Assembly: GCA_016715765.1 (NCBI GenBank)
Contig: JADJZJ010000004.1
Coordinates: 1-64,000 of the forward strand
Direction: 5' to 3'
Length of the DNA: 64,000 nucleotides
From: Opitutaceae bacterium
GTDB taxonomy: Bacteria; Verrucomicrobiota; Verrucomicrobiia; Opitutales; Opitutaceae
Positions 1 to 7,332 of this stretch are shown here, piece after piece (position 1 is the stretch's first letter; the number at the start of each line of letters is the position of its first letter). The notes under the pieces were generated by a model. That model did no database searches. It saw only the letters and a program-made list of their open reading frames with translations, and was not told the origin of the DNA. Position numbers and translations under genes: made by a program.

Positions 1-40
1 CGGATGGCCCGGGTATTCGATGACCAAGGGCCAGGCGCAA

Positions 41-68
41 AATTGCGACCGAGGGCGGTCGCGCTCCC
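41..68. repeat. Single arm of palindromic repeat family B
   Basis: The arm reads GACCGAGGGCGGTCGCGCTC in its core. The same arm occurs as an inverted pair at 42045-42194 and as a single arm at 58046-58073. No protein-coding content is seen here. Confidence 0.8.
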
Positions 69-103
69 AGCCAGGCCCTCGCCTGCTACCAGGTGGTCTT
101 CCC

Positions 104-165
104 TGTAGGAGCGGCTTTACGCCGCGATTGGGGACGCCAAATCGCGGCGTAAAGCCGCTCCTACA
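104..165. repeat. Palindromic repeat family A, copy 1
   Basis: A near-perfect inverted repeat. The left arm begins TGTAGGAGCGGCTTTACGCC and the right arm is its complement, with a short variable loop. Four more copies lie at 4559-4620, 18337-18397, 21294-21354 and 48380-48441, all intergenic or at gene ends. It would form a long hairpin in RNA and may act as a bidirectional terminator. No transposase accompanies it, so it resembles REP-type non-autonomous elements. Confidence 0.9.
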
Positions 166-188
166 ACCTGAACGCACCTACGGACAAT

Positions 189-662
189 TCAACGCTGCAA
201 TCCGGGGAGCGGGACATCCCATCTGCCGTTGTAGCGTACGACCAGGGTCGAAAGTCCGCGGCGAATTTCCCAGAGGAGGGTTTTGGATTTGCGCGCCTCG
301 GCGACAAGCGCGGCGATCTGCCGGAGTGTAAGGCCGCGCAACTCGGTGTCGTTGACACTCAAGAGGACATCGCCGGTTTGGATTCCGGTTCCTGAGTTCT
401 CGTCCGCTTCGGCCTCAACCCACACGACGCGGGCCTCTTCGATTGGATCGCCCAACGGGTCAAACAGGTTCTGGCGGCTGAGCACAAAGCGGACACGAAT
501 GGCCGGGAAGATCGCGCTGACGGTCAGGGGATCAAGCTTGATCACCTGCCCGGCGCTGCTGGATGGCGCGGACGGCTTTGATGGTGCGGAAACTTCGGCG
601 GCACTGGCCGTGCAGATGCCAAAGGTGAAGACAAAACAGGCGTATTTTAGCGGAAAGTGCAC
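189..662 (-). CDS. Exported small protein with PDZ-like domain
   Basis: A 157-residue protein with a clear N-terminal signal peptide (hydrophobic to about residue 20, ending TASAAE). A low-complexity Ser/Pro/Ala linker follows. The C-terminal half contains 'GIQTGDVLLSVNDTELRGLT', the carboxylate-binding type of strand and turn found in PDZ domains. It probably acts in the periplasm as a binding or adaptor domain, because no protease triad is present. It is the last gene of a minus-strand cluster with the genes at 708 and 1346, 45 bp after the previous gene. The PDZ call rests on the GDxLLxVN pattern; the partner is unknown. Confidence 0.6.
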   Translation of the reverse strand: MHFPLKYACFVFTFGICTASAAEVSAPSKPSAPSSSAGQVIKLDPLTVSAIFPAIRVRFVLSRQNLFDPLGDPIEEARVVWVEAEADENSGTGIQTGDVLLSVNDTELRGLTLRQIAALVAEARKSKTLLWEIRRGLSTLVVRYNGRWDVPLPGLQR

Positions 663-707
663 GGGACGGGTCAGCGGGCTAGGACTTCGGTACTCACAAC
701 GATGAAT

Positions 708-1298
708 TCACGGCGCCTTGGCCGGCAGGCCCGGCGATAACGGGAAGTCGCGCGTCACCTTGATGTCGGCGACTTTTGCACCCTGAAATAAAATCTCCAA
801 TTCGGCGCCGGGCAGCAGGGGGTCGTCGGCATCAGGCGATTCGCGCGGGGGCTTGGGCATCTCGAAGCCACCCTGCGTGTTGGCGCGGGCATATTCCTCC
901 CGGGTTTGGGAGGAAGCCCCGAGGAGCAGATGGTCCATGGGGTCGGCACGGAGCTTGGTGTTCTTGTCGCGTTTCGCACGCGTGGGGAAAAGCTCCACGC
1001 CCATCACCTTCACTTGTTGGTAGAATTTTTTGTAGAGCCACTGCGTCTCGCCGCCATCGGCGGAAGTCTCGACGTAGTCCGGTGTGCCGAGGATAATATA
1101 GATCATCTCGAACGTCTGGCCGCGCGCGACGTTGCGCTCACGCACCTGCTTTTGGGCCGCCGGCGGCAATTGCGCAAAGGCCGACGAGAGTTCGGCGATG
1201 CGTCTCCGAGGCGCGGAATCCGCCGCCGTCGCGCAAACCGTCAGGCCGGCCAACGCGACAGCCAACGCCAACCGGGAAAGCAGGACGTGGAGCTTCAT
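708..1298 (-). CDS. Exported protein of unknown function
   Basis: 196 residues starting MKLHVLLSRLALAVALAG, a good signal peptide with cleavage around ATAADS. An in-frame ATG at 1349 overlaps the stop of the upstream gene (ATGA) and adds 17 residues; I prefer 1298 because it starts the signal peptide directly. The mature part has 'IYIILGTPDYVETSADGG' followed by 'TQWLYKKFY', resembling the 'G.P' turn and tryptophan strand of BamE/SmpA-like and GWxTD-like folds. That similarity is too weak for a family call. It lies in a cluster with an STN-domain protein upstream and a PDZ-like protein downstream, so an envelope role is likely. Confidence 0.6.
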   Translation of the reverse strand: MKLHVLLSRLALAVALAGLTVCATAADSAPRRRIAELSSAFAQLPPAAQKQVRERNVARGQTFEMIYIILGTPDYVETSADGGETQWLYKKFYQQVKVMGVELFPTRAKRDKNTKLRADPMDHLLLGASSQTREEYARANTQGGFEMPKPPRESPDADDPLLPGAELEILFQGAKVADIKVTRDFPLSPGLPAKAP

Positions 1299-1345
1299 GC
1301 CGGCAATGACCGGCGAAGATTTTCCGGGTGATGTCCGGTCCGGGT

Positions 1346-3298
1346 TCATGGCGGGGTTGCGGCTGCGGCCGCATCGGTGGCGAGTGCGGCCTTCAGTTTC
1401 AGAAAGCGATCCCGTTCATCGGGGCGGGTGACGATCTCCAGACCCCGGTCGGTCAACACCCGGGCCTCGGCCGGACGGCCGTGCAGCGAATTGAGGATGG
1501 CCGCCGAGTAAATGAGACGGGTGCGCGTGGGGAAATTGCGAATGCCCTCGTCGAGGACGGCGAGATGCTCGGGCGCGAGGCGGCCCTCGGAGCGCAGCCA
1601 CACCTCCGCGATCAGCTCGTAGGCTTCGGATATGGCCGGCGATTGCCGCAGGGCGGGGCCGACCGGACCGAGCACCTGTCCCGCCTCGGCCACGGTCAGC
1701 CTGCCCTTGGGGGACTTCGCCAGCACCACCTGATAATAGATGCGCGCCAGCTCGTAATAGGCCCGGGGCCGCACGACCTTGCCTGCGACGGCGGCTTCCA
1801 GGAGCGGGCGCGCGGCGGCATCGTTGCCGGCATCGCATTCACAAAGGCCCATCTCGGCCAGGAGCCGCGGATCGCGGTCGCCCTGGGCGTAGGCCCGGTG
1901 GAGAGTCTGCCGGGCCTGCGTGATGTAACGGGGAGTCAGCTCCGGGCATTGCTCGCGGACATAGGCGATCTCCATCCGGTCCAGGCGGCCCTTCACCCGG
2001 CTGATTTCGCCGACGGTGGCTTCGCGGATTTTTGCAACGGGCGGTTCGTAGGTGGTATCCGTGCTCAGATGGGTGGTGCGCTTGATGGCGACCGGCAGAT
2101 AGTCGCGCAATTGCTGCTCTGCACGGGCAAAGCCGATGCCAAAGCACGCGATGAACTGCGCCTCGGTGGCAGGGCGTTCGCAGGACTGACGCACCCATTG
2201 CCAGAGTGCCTCCCTCTGCTTGCCTCCGTCCAGCGCCCAACGGATGAACAGGGCCGCCTCCGTGCGCCACAGCAAGGCGGCGCGCTCGTCCCCGGGCGGC
2301 GGAGTGGAAAACAGTGCGGCCAGGGGCAGGAGTTCAACCTGCCGGAGCGGATCTTTCTTGATGGCCGTGGTTTCCTCCTCCGAGAGCCATTCCAACGGTT
2401 TGAGTGCGATCACCCCGTTGGGCAAAGGCGGGCTATCAATTGAAGATTGCGACATGGACCGCCCCGGCGGGGCCGATTCGAGCACGGCCTTCCGGTAAAT
2501 CCCGACCATGCCCCCGATGAACCAGGGCGGCAGCGTCGGAGTCCGGTTGGCCATCATGAAATGAAAATAGTCCGGCGTGAGCGTCAGGCGGCCGTGGGTG
2601 AAATTCAGTTCATCGAGGACGAAAAACAACGCCACGGCATCCTTGTCCCCGAAGCGGTAGTTGGACATGCCGTTGATGATCCAGTTGCCGGTTTCCTTCC
2701 GGTGCTTTTCCAGTTCCCTTGTCAGCTCGCGGGCCGAGCCCGGCTGGGCCAGGGCGTCAAACAGCACATAGGTGATCGGCACATCCAGGCGGATCTGGAA
2801 TTCCTCCGGCAGCAGGGCCGTGAGCGTATCGCGCAGCCGGAAGTGATGATAAAGCAGAAGCTTGGTGACAGAGTCGCTGCAGCGGGAAAGGACCTCGACG
2901 CCGGGCAGCGCGGCATACTGCCACGTCACAGGTATCTGCGCCCCCTCCACCGTGTAGGGCGGCAACTCAACGACATAGTCGTTGCGCGCATTGGCGGGCT
3001 TGATCAGCAGGGCGCCCGTCTCGTCGTCCTTCACCGGTTGCAGCGTGGTGCCTTGCAGCATGGCGGTGAGTGCCGCCAACGGAGTGTACTCGCCCTTGAC
3101 GGCATTGGTGCGGACGCCCCGGACCAGATCGGTCGGATAGACGGCCGACTGGCTGGACTGCCGGGAAAAGCGCGTGAGCGTGCGCTCGGCCCGGCCAGCC
3201 GGAATGTCGAAAGACTGCGCAGACTCGCCTGCGAACAAGGTGCCGGCCCCGAGGGCCAGCAGCATGATCAATGGGAAAACCACCCGTGGAAACCGCAT
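1346..3298 (-). CDS. Exported STN-domain protein of unknown function
   Basis: 650 residues from the start MRFPRVVFPLIMLLALGAG, which gives a clean signal peptide. The open frame extends 69 codons upstream, but those residues are not signal-like. Residues about 28-95 match the STN (secretin/TonB short N-terminal) domain: 'SFDIPAGRAERTLTRFSRQS' followed by a second beta-alpha unit. STN domains usually precede TonB-dependent receptors or secretins, but no beta-barrel follows here. The middle has 'PPWFIGGMVGIYRK', loosely resembling gluzincin-like MA proteins but without an HExxH. The C-terminal third is helical and TPR-like, with repeated Ala/Leu-rich pairs. It heads a three-gene minus-strand cluster with the exported proteins at 708 and 189. 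Confidence 0.65.
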   Translation of the reverse strand: MRFPRVVFPLIMLLALGAGTLFAGESAQSFDIPAGRAERTLTRFSRQSSQSAVYPTDLVRGVRTNAVKGEYTPLAALTAMLQGTTLQPVKDDETGALLIKPANARNDYVVELPPYTVEGAQIPVTWQYAALPGVEVLSRCSDSVTKLLLYHHFRLRDTLTALLPEEFQIRLDVPITYVLFDALAQPGSARELTRELEKHRKETGNWIINGMSNYRFGDKDAVALFFVLDELNFTHGRLTLTPDYFHFMMANRTPTLPPWFIGGMVGIYRKAVLESAPPGRSMSQSSIDSPPLPNGVIALKPLEWLSEEETTAIKKDPLRQVELLPLAALFSTPPPGDERAALLWRTEAALFIRWALDGGKQREALWQWVRQSCERPATEAQFIACFGIGFARAEQQLRDYLPVAIKRTTHLSTDTTYEPPVAKIREATVGEISRVKGRLDRMEIAYVREQCPELTPRYITQARQTLHRAYAQGDRDPRLLAEMGLCECDAGNDAAARPLLEAAVAGKVVRPRAYYELARIYYQVVLAKSPKGRLTVAEAGQVLGPVGPALRQSPAISEAYELIAEVWLRSEGRLAPEHLAVLDEGIRNFPTRTRLIYSAAILNSLHGRPAEARVLTDRGLEIVTRPDERDRFLKLKAALATDAAAAATPP

Positions 3299-3461
3299 GA
3301 TGACCGAAGTTAGAGGGTACAGTCCGGTGTTGCAGGAACAATCGGAGCCGGCCCGCGATACTGCTGGAAAAACTCCAGCAGCACCGGACATAGGTCCCGC
3401 GGGAGCGGCCCTGTCATCCCAGGTGGCGAAATTCACGGCGGCCCGGGCCGGTAGCGGTGCA

Positions 3462-3761
3462 TCAAGGTCCGCCCGGACGGGTTGGTTTGGGACGCACCCC
3501 GGCACCCTTCGGCGGCACCACGGCCTGGGCCAGTTCGGCCACCATCGCCTCGGCCCTCACTTCGTCCACCTCGACCCGCAGGGGAAAACGCACCTTGCCT
3601 TCGCGCAGCACCAATTCGCACCACGCATCCACCAGCGCGGAGATCACCGATGAGTCGGCCGAGCCGTACATCTCGTGGATCATATCCAGCCGCGCCCGCT
3701 GCTCATCCGTAAGTCGCACACCAATGCGCGGTTCCTTCGGTTCGGTGGTTCGTTTCGCCAT
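3462..3761 (-). CDS. Ribbon-helix-helix-like small protein
   Basis: 99 residues. The N-terminus 'RIGVRLTDEQRARLDMI' looks like an RHH strand ('xGVRLT') plus first helix, followed by a second helix and a basic, proline-rich tail. It is probably a small DNA-binding repressor. Its start faces the plus-strand gene at 3843 across an intergenic region with repeated ATGTTCAAC motifs, which would suit an autoregulated divergent promoter. Its 3' end overlaps the upstream, untranslated-looking extension of the STN-protein frame on the same strand. No toxin partner is seen next to it. Confidence 0.55.
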   Translation of the reverse strand: MAKRTTEPKEPRIGVRLTDEQRARLDMIHEMYGSADSSVISALVDAWCELVLREGKVRFPLRVEVDEVRAEAMVAELAQAVVPPKGAGVRPKPTRPGGP

Positions 3762-3789
3762 GACGGTTCCACGGAGACCTTTTTGCGCG

Positions 3790-3833
3790 AATGTTCAACA
3801 TTTTGCTTGTCACACATGTTGCCCATGTTCAAC
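3790..3833. promoter_or_regulatory. Candidate operator between divergent RHH genes
   Basis: ATGTTCAAC occurs at 3791-3799 and again at 3825-3833. CATGTT is also repeated in tandem at 3815-3829, and TGTTCAACA at 3792-3800 is a short palindrome. The block sits in the 80-bp gap between two divergent genes whose products resemble RHH DNA-binding proteins. That is the usual place for an autoregulatory operator. No clear -10/-35 pair is assigned. Confidence 0.4.
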
Positions 3834-3842
3834 CAGTGCAAA

Positions 3843-4205
3843 ATGAATAATATCAATGCCAACACCAAACCGCGCGTCAGCAGCGCGAAATCCGTGGGTT
3901 TCCGGGCCGGCCCGGGTCTGCGGGTGGAACTGGAGCGGCTGGCCGGACGGCTCTCGCGTCCGGGAGCCCAGGTCACGATTTCCGATATCCTGCGGGACGG
4001 CGTCACCGCCTTCTGGCCGCAGATCCGCACCTACATCCGCGCCCAGTCGCGGACGGGGGTGATCCGGCCGCGGACCTTTGCCTCCATTGTATCCGCGGGC
4101 ACCAGGGCGCACCTGAACGGGCTTTCGCCGGCGGACATCCGCGTCGCCCTGGCCGCGGCCCTCTCTGCCAAAACCAAGGCCGCACCCGCGCGGCGCATCA
4201 CCTGA
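3843..4205 (+). CDS. Small protein with RHH-like N-terminus
   Basis: About 120 residues from ATG 3843. ATG 3825 is in frame but lies inside the repeated operator motif. 'SAKSVGFRAGPGLRVELERL' and 'VTISDILRDGVTAFWP' look like a strand-helix-helix DNA-binding fold. The rest is basic (ARRIT end). It is divergent from the RHH-like gene at 3462 and is followed after 8 bp by the small gene at 4214, with which it is probably cotranscribed. I do not recognise a specific family. Confidence 0.5.
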   Translation: MNNINANTKPRVSSAKSVGFRAGPGLRVELERLAGRLSRPGAQVTISDILRDGVTAFWPQIRTYIRAQSRTGVIRPRTFASIVSAGTRAHLNGLSPADIRVALAAALSAKTKAAPARRIT

Positions 4206-4213
4206 GGTCAACC

Positions 4214-4522
4214 ATGAGAGCCGACATCATTCCCCTGCCCTCGTCGTGTCCCCGGCCCGCCTGCGCCATGACCGCGGAAATCGCCTATCGCGTGATGAAA
4301 CTGTACGAAGCGGCCATCGCGCTGGGTTTCCGTGCCGAGATGCATGCCGCGACGGGCGCCCATCGCCACTCCCTGCTGTGCCGGCGCGCCGTCTCCCGGC
4401 TTCGTCGCCTGGCGTTCAGTTGCCTGCTCGCCAACCTGTCCAAGGACGAACTGCCCCATTTCACCGATCAGCTTTACCGCGGCCAAAGCCCGGCGGCGCC
4501 GTTGTGGCAGCTATGCCTGTGA
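4214..4522 (+). CDS. Small helical protein of unknown function
   Basis: 102 residues, starting eight bases after the previous gene and probably in its operon. The sequence has Arg-rich helices ('RRAVSRLRRLAFSCLL') and several cysteines without a zinc-finger spacing. No signal peptide or membrane segment is evident. It is supported mainly by length, position and codon pattern; it could be a non-conserved ORF. Confidence 0.4.
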   Translation: MRADIIPLPSSCPRPACAMTAEIAYRVMKLYEAAIALGFRAEMHAATGAHRHSLLCRRAVSRLRRLAFSCLLANLSKDELPHFTDQLYRGQSPAAPLWQLCL

Positions 4523-4558
4523 GGCCACCGCCCGGCGCGCCATGTGGCGCATCCCAAC

Positions 4559-4620
4559 TGTAGGAGCGGCTTTATGCCGCGAGGTTGCGCTTACGTTCGC
4601 GGCATAAAGCCGCTCCTACA
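4559..4620. repeat. Palindromic repeat family A, copy 2
   Basis: The arms match TGTAGGAGCGGCTTTATGCC and its complement, with a loop different from the other copies. It lies directly after the small gene at 4214 and before the alcohol dehydrogenase. A degraded piece of family C (AACGAGCGTGAGTGAGTGAG) follows at about 4633-4652. Confidence 0.9.
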
Positions 4621-4699
4621 GTTGCCCGATAACAACGAGCGTGAGTGAGTGAGTGGACCGTCCATCCCGGCGTTTTCTCCGTGTGCACGGGAGGATTCT

Positions 4700-5770
4700 A
4701 TGGTCAAGATGCCGGCCTTACGTCCGCCTCATCTCCTGTCCCGCATGCAAACCCTCATCCTCCAGGAACCCGGTCAATTTGTCCTGCGAGACACCCCTGC
4801 TCCCGCCGCCCCCGGTCCGGGCGAGGCGCTGATCCGCGTGCACCGGGTCGGTGTCTGCGGCACCGATCTGCATGCCTTCGCCGGCAACCAGCCCTTCTTT
4901 TCCTACCCGCGTATCCTTGGCCATGAGTTGGGCGTCGAGGTGCTCGCCCTCGGTCCCGGCGTGTCCCACGTCCGGCCCGGCGATCGCTGCGCCGTTGAAC
5001 CCTACCTGAACTGTGGTCGTTGCATCGCCTGTACGCGGGGCAAACCGAACTGCTGCCGCAGCCTCAACACGCTTGGGGTCCACAGCGACGGCGGCCACCG
5101 CGCCCGCCTGGTCGTCCCCGCCGCCAAGCTGCATCCCTCCGCCGTCCTGGACTTTGAGCAGCTCGCCCTCGTCGAAACCCTCGGCATCGGCGCCCATGCG
5201 GTGGCCCGGGCCGCATTGCAGCCCGGGGAAACCGTCTCCGTCAACGGCGCCGGTCCCATCGGCCTGGCCGTCATGCAATTCGCCCTTGCCGCCGGGGCGC
5301 GCGTGATCGCCGTGGATGTCAGCCCCGGCCGGCTGGCCTTTTGCCGCGAACGCCTGGGTGTCGCCGACGTCGTGGATGCCCGCAATGAGGTGGTGGCGCA
5401 ATTGGAGCAATTGACCGGCGGCGATCTGCCCACCGCCGTGTTTGATGCGACCGGCAACCTGAAGTCCATGAACGCCGCATTCCACTATCCCGCACAGGGC
5501 GGCCGGCTCGTGCTTGTCGGTCTGGTGCAGGCGGACGTGACGTTCAATGATCCGAATTTCCACCGGCGCGAGCTCACCGTCCTCTCCAGCCGCAATGCCG
5601 TGCCGTCCGACTTCACCCGCATCATCCAATTGATCGAAAGCGGCCGGATCGACACCCGCCCCTGGATCACGCATCGCGCCCGGCTGGCCGATGTGCCGGC
5701 GGTGTTCGTCTCCTGGACCCAGCCGGCGACCGGCGTCATCAAGGCGATGATCGAGGTGCCGGATAATTGA
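4700..5770 (+). CDS. Zinc-dependent alcohol/polyol dehydrogenase (MDR family)
   Basis: 356 residues from ATG 4700. This start has a strong ribosome-binding site (GGGAGG at 4689-4694, five bases of spacing). The usual family start corresponds to the later in-frame ATG 4745, which has none. Catalytic zinc ligands are visible in 'GVCGTD' (Cys53) and 'GHE' (His75, Glu76). The structural zinc site is the Cys105, Cys108, Cys111, Cys119 cluster. The Rossmann region is 'VNGAGPIGLAVMQFALAAGA'. It is an NAD(P)-dependent oxidoreductase of the sorbitol/threonine/galactonate dehydrogenase group; the substrate cannot be read from sequence. It is monocistronic, with a Pho box starting 22 bp past its stop. 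Confidence 0.85.
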   Translation: MVKMPALRPPHLLSRMQTLILQEPGQFVLRDTPAPAAPGPGEALIRVHRVGVCGTDLHAFAGNQPFFSYPRILGHELGVEVLALGPGVSHVRPGDRCAVEPYLNCGRCIACTRGKPNCCRSLNTLGVHSDGGHRARLVVPAAKLHPSAVLDFEQLALVETLGIGAHAVARAALQPGETVSVNGAGPIGLAVMQFALAAGARVIAVDVSPGRLAFCRERLGVADVVDARNEVVAQLEQLTGGDLPTAVFDATGNLKSMNAAFHYPAQGGRLVLVGLVQADVTFNDPNFHRRELTVLSSRNAVPSDFTRIIQLIESGRIDTRPWITHRARLADVPAVFVSWTQPATGVIKAMIEVPDN

Positions 5771-5792
5771 AAGGAGCCAACAGTTTCCCCGT

Positions 5793-5821
5793 TTGTCACC
5801 GGACCGTCACGGGTTTGTCAC
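5793..5821 (+). promoter_or_regulatory. Putative Pho box upstream of phoU-phoB-phoR
   Basis: Three 7-bp direct repeats, TTGTCAC (5793-5799), CCGTCAC (5804-5810) and TTGTCAC (5815-5821), start exactly 11 bp apart. This is the spacing of PhoB binding half-sites, whose Enterobacteria consensus is CTGTCAT with a 4-bp spacer. It lies 168 bp before phoU, and the downstream operon encodes PhoB itself, so autoregulation under phosphate limitation is expected. No convincing -10 lies immediately downstream; CATAAT at 5894 is too far away. Confidence 0.7.
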
Positions 5822-5989
5822 AATTCCAAGGCACTGTCCCGCGACTCGAATCCCGGTCCACCCATCCAACCTACTGCCGCAAGTGCAATGGCATCATAAT
5901 ATTTCGTTTCTCGTCCCCGTCGGCGTGACGGAGTCGCATCCGTCCAGCCCGACCGGATGGTCCTTTCGCCCGCGCCGCCTGACGTCATC

Positions 5990-6649
5990 ATGACCAATTA
6001 CGACGAGGCGCTCAAGGAGCTGAAAAAACAGTTGCTGGCCATGGCCGGGCACGCGGAAACCGCGGTGCTCCGGGCCATGCGCGCCGTGACCGAACGCGAC
6101 CTCGGGCTCGCGCAGAAAATCGACGCGGATGACTGCATCATCGACCAGTTCGAGATCCACATCGACGAAAGCGCCATCCACCTGCTGACGATGGCACCGC
6201 TCGCCTCGGACCTGCGGCTCATCACCGTGGCCATGCGCATTTCCCAGAACCTCGAGCGCGTGGGCGACGAGGCCGGCTGCATCGCGCGGCGGGCGTTCGA
6301 ACTGGGCGCCAGTCCGGAGCTCAAGACCGACATTGCCATCCCGCACATGGCCACGCTCGCCCTGGACATGCTCCACGGCGCGCTCTCCGCCTTCATCGGG
6401 CGCAACCCGGCCGGTGCCCGCGAGGTGATCCCCCGGGACGACGAGGTCGACCGTCTCAATGGCGAGGTGCACCGCGAATTGTCGAACCTCATGATCCAGG
6501 ATCCCGGCACCATCACGCGCTGCCTTGCGCTGATGGCCGTTTCCCGCAGTCTCGAACGGGTGGCCGATCACGCCACCAACATCGCGGAGGACGTGGTCTA
6601 CCTTTACGAGGGCCGCGACATCCGCCACAGCCAGTCCAAAATCGAATGA
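5990..6649 (+). CDS. phoU: Phosphate signalling regulator PhoU
   Basis: 219 residues forming two PhoU repeats of three-helix bundles. The metal-binding and fold-typical motifs 'NLERVGDEAGCIA' (about residue 85) and 'SLERVADHATNIAEDVV' (about residue 190) are both present. PhoU normally transmits the state of the Pst transporter to the PhoR kinase. ATG 5990 was chosen because it begins the family-typical N-terminus MTNYDEALKEL; the frame is open a further 11 codons. It shares ATGA with phoB, so the two are translationally coupled, and a Pho box lies upstream. No pst genes are in the window. Confidence 0.93.
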   Translation: MTNYDEALKELKKQLLAMAGHAETAVLRAMRAVTERDLGLAQKIDADDCIIDQFEIHIDESAIHLLTMAPLASDLRLITVAMRISQNLERVGDEAGCIARRAFELGASPELKTDIAIPHMATLALDMLHGALSAFIGRNPAGAREVIPRDDEVDRLNGEVHRELSNLMIQDPGTITRCLALMAVSRSLERVADHATNIAEDVVYLYEGRDIRHSQSKIE

Positions 6650-7332
6650 AGCAAAAAATCCTACTCGTCGATGACGAGGCCGATGCCCTCGAGGTTCTCG
6701 GTTACAACCTGGCGAAAGCCGGTTACGAACCCATTCTGGCGACCGACGGCCATGCCGCCCTGCAACTGGCGCGCGACCAAAGGCCCGCCCTGGTGGTCCT
6801 CGATTTGATGCTGCCCGGCATGGACGGGCTGGATGTGTGCCGGATCCTGCGCAGTTCGCCCGAGACCGCCTCGCTGCCCATCATCATGCTCACCGCGAAG
6901 GCGGCCGAAACCGACCGCATCGTGGGTCTGGAGATTGGCGCCGACGATTACGTCACCAAGCCCTTCAGTCCGCGCGAACTCCTCCTGCGGATCAAGAAGC
7001 TCCTCGCCCGCACCCAGCTCACCGACGACCCCTCCTCCCATCTGCGCGTGGGTGACCTCGACCTCGATTCCGCCCGGCACACCGTGCTCGCCCAGGGCAA
7101 ACCCGTGGTGCTGACCGCCACGGAATTCCGCCTGCTCGAGCTCCTCCTGCGCCGCCGCGGCCGGGTGCAGTCCCGCGAGCGCCTGCTCACGGATGTCTGG
7201 GGTTACGAGAACGTCATTGATACGCGGACGGTGGACACCCACATGCGCCGCCTCCGCGAAAAGCTCGGCCCGAGTGCGGCGCTGCTGGAAACCGTGCGCG
7301 GGGTCGGCTACCGCTGCGTGAACCCCGCGTGA
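6646..7332 (+). CDS. phoB: Phosphate response regulator PhoB (OmpR family)
   Basis: 228 residues. The receiver domain (1-120) has the acidic pair Asp9-Asp10, phosphoacceptor Asp53 in 'VVLDLMLPGMDG', the switch Thr in 'MLTAKA' and the Lys of 'TKPFSPREL'. The C-terminal winged helix (about 130-226) has 'TATEFRLLELLLRRRGRVQS' and the 'RTVDTHMRRLREKL' recognition helix. It should bind the Pho box at 5793-5821 when phosphorylated by the adjacent PhoR. Its ATG overlaps the phoU stop and its stop overlaps the phoR GTG. Confidence 0.93.
   Translation: MKQKILLVDDEADALEVLGYNLAKAGYEPILATDGHAALQLARDQRPALVVLDLMLPGMDGLDVCRILRSSPETASLPIIMLTAKAAETDRIVGLEIGADDYVTKPFSPRELLLRIKKLLARTQLTDDPSSHLRVGDLDLDSARHTVLAQGKPVVLTATEFRLLELLLRRRGRVQSRERLLTDVWGYENVIDTRTVDTHMRRLREKLGPSAALLETVRGVGYRCVNPA

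Noticed and set aside
104..165. A CRISPR repeat
   Set aside because: Copies are far apart, palindromic throughout, and not separated by equal-length spacers; no cas gene is present.
5793..5993. A 66-codon frame over the Pho box upstream of phoU
   Set aside because: No motif, starts inside the Pho box repeats, and overlaps the region expected to hold the promoter.
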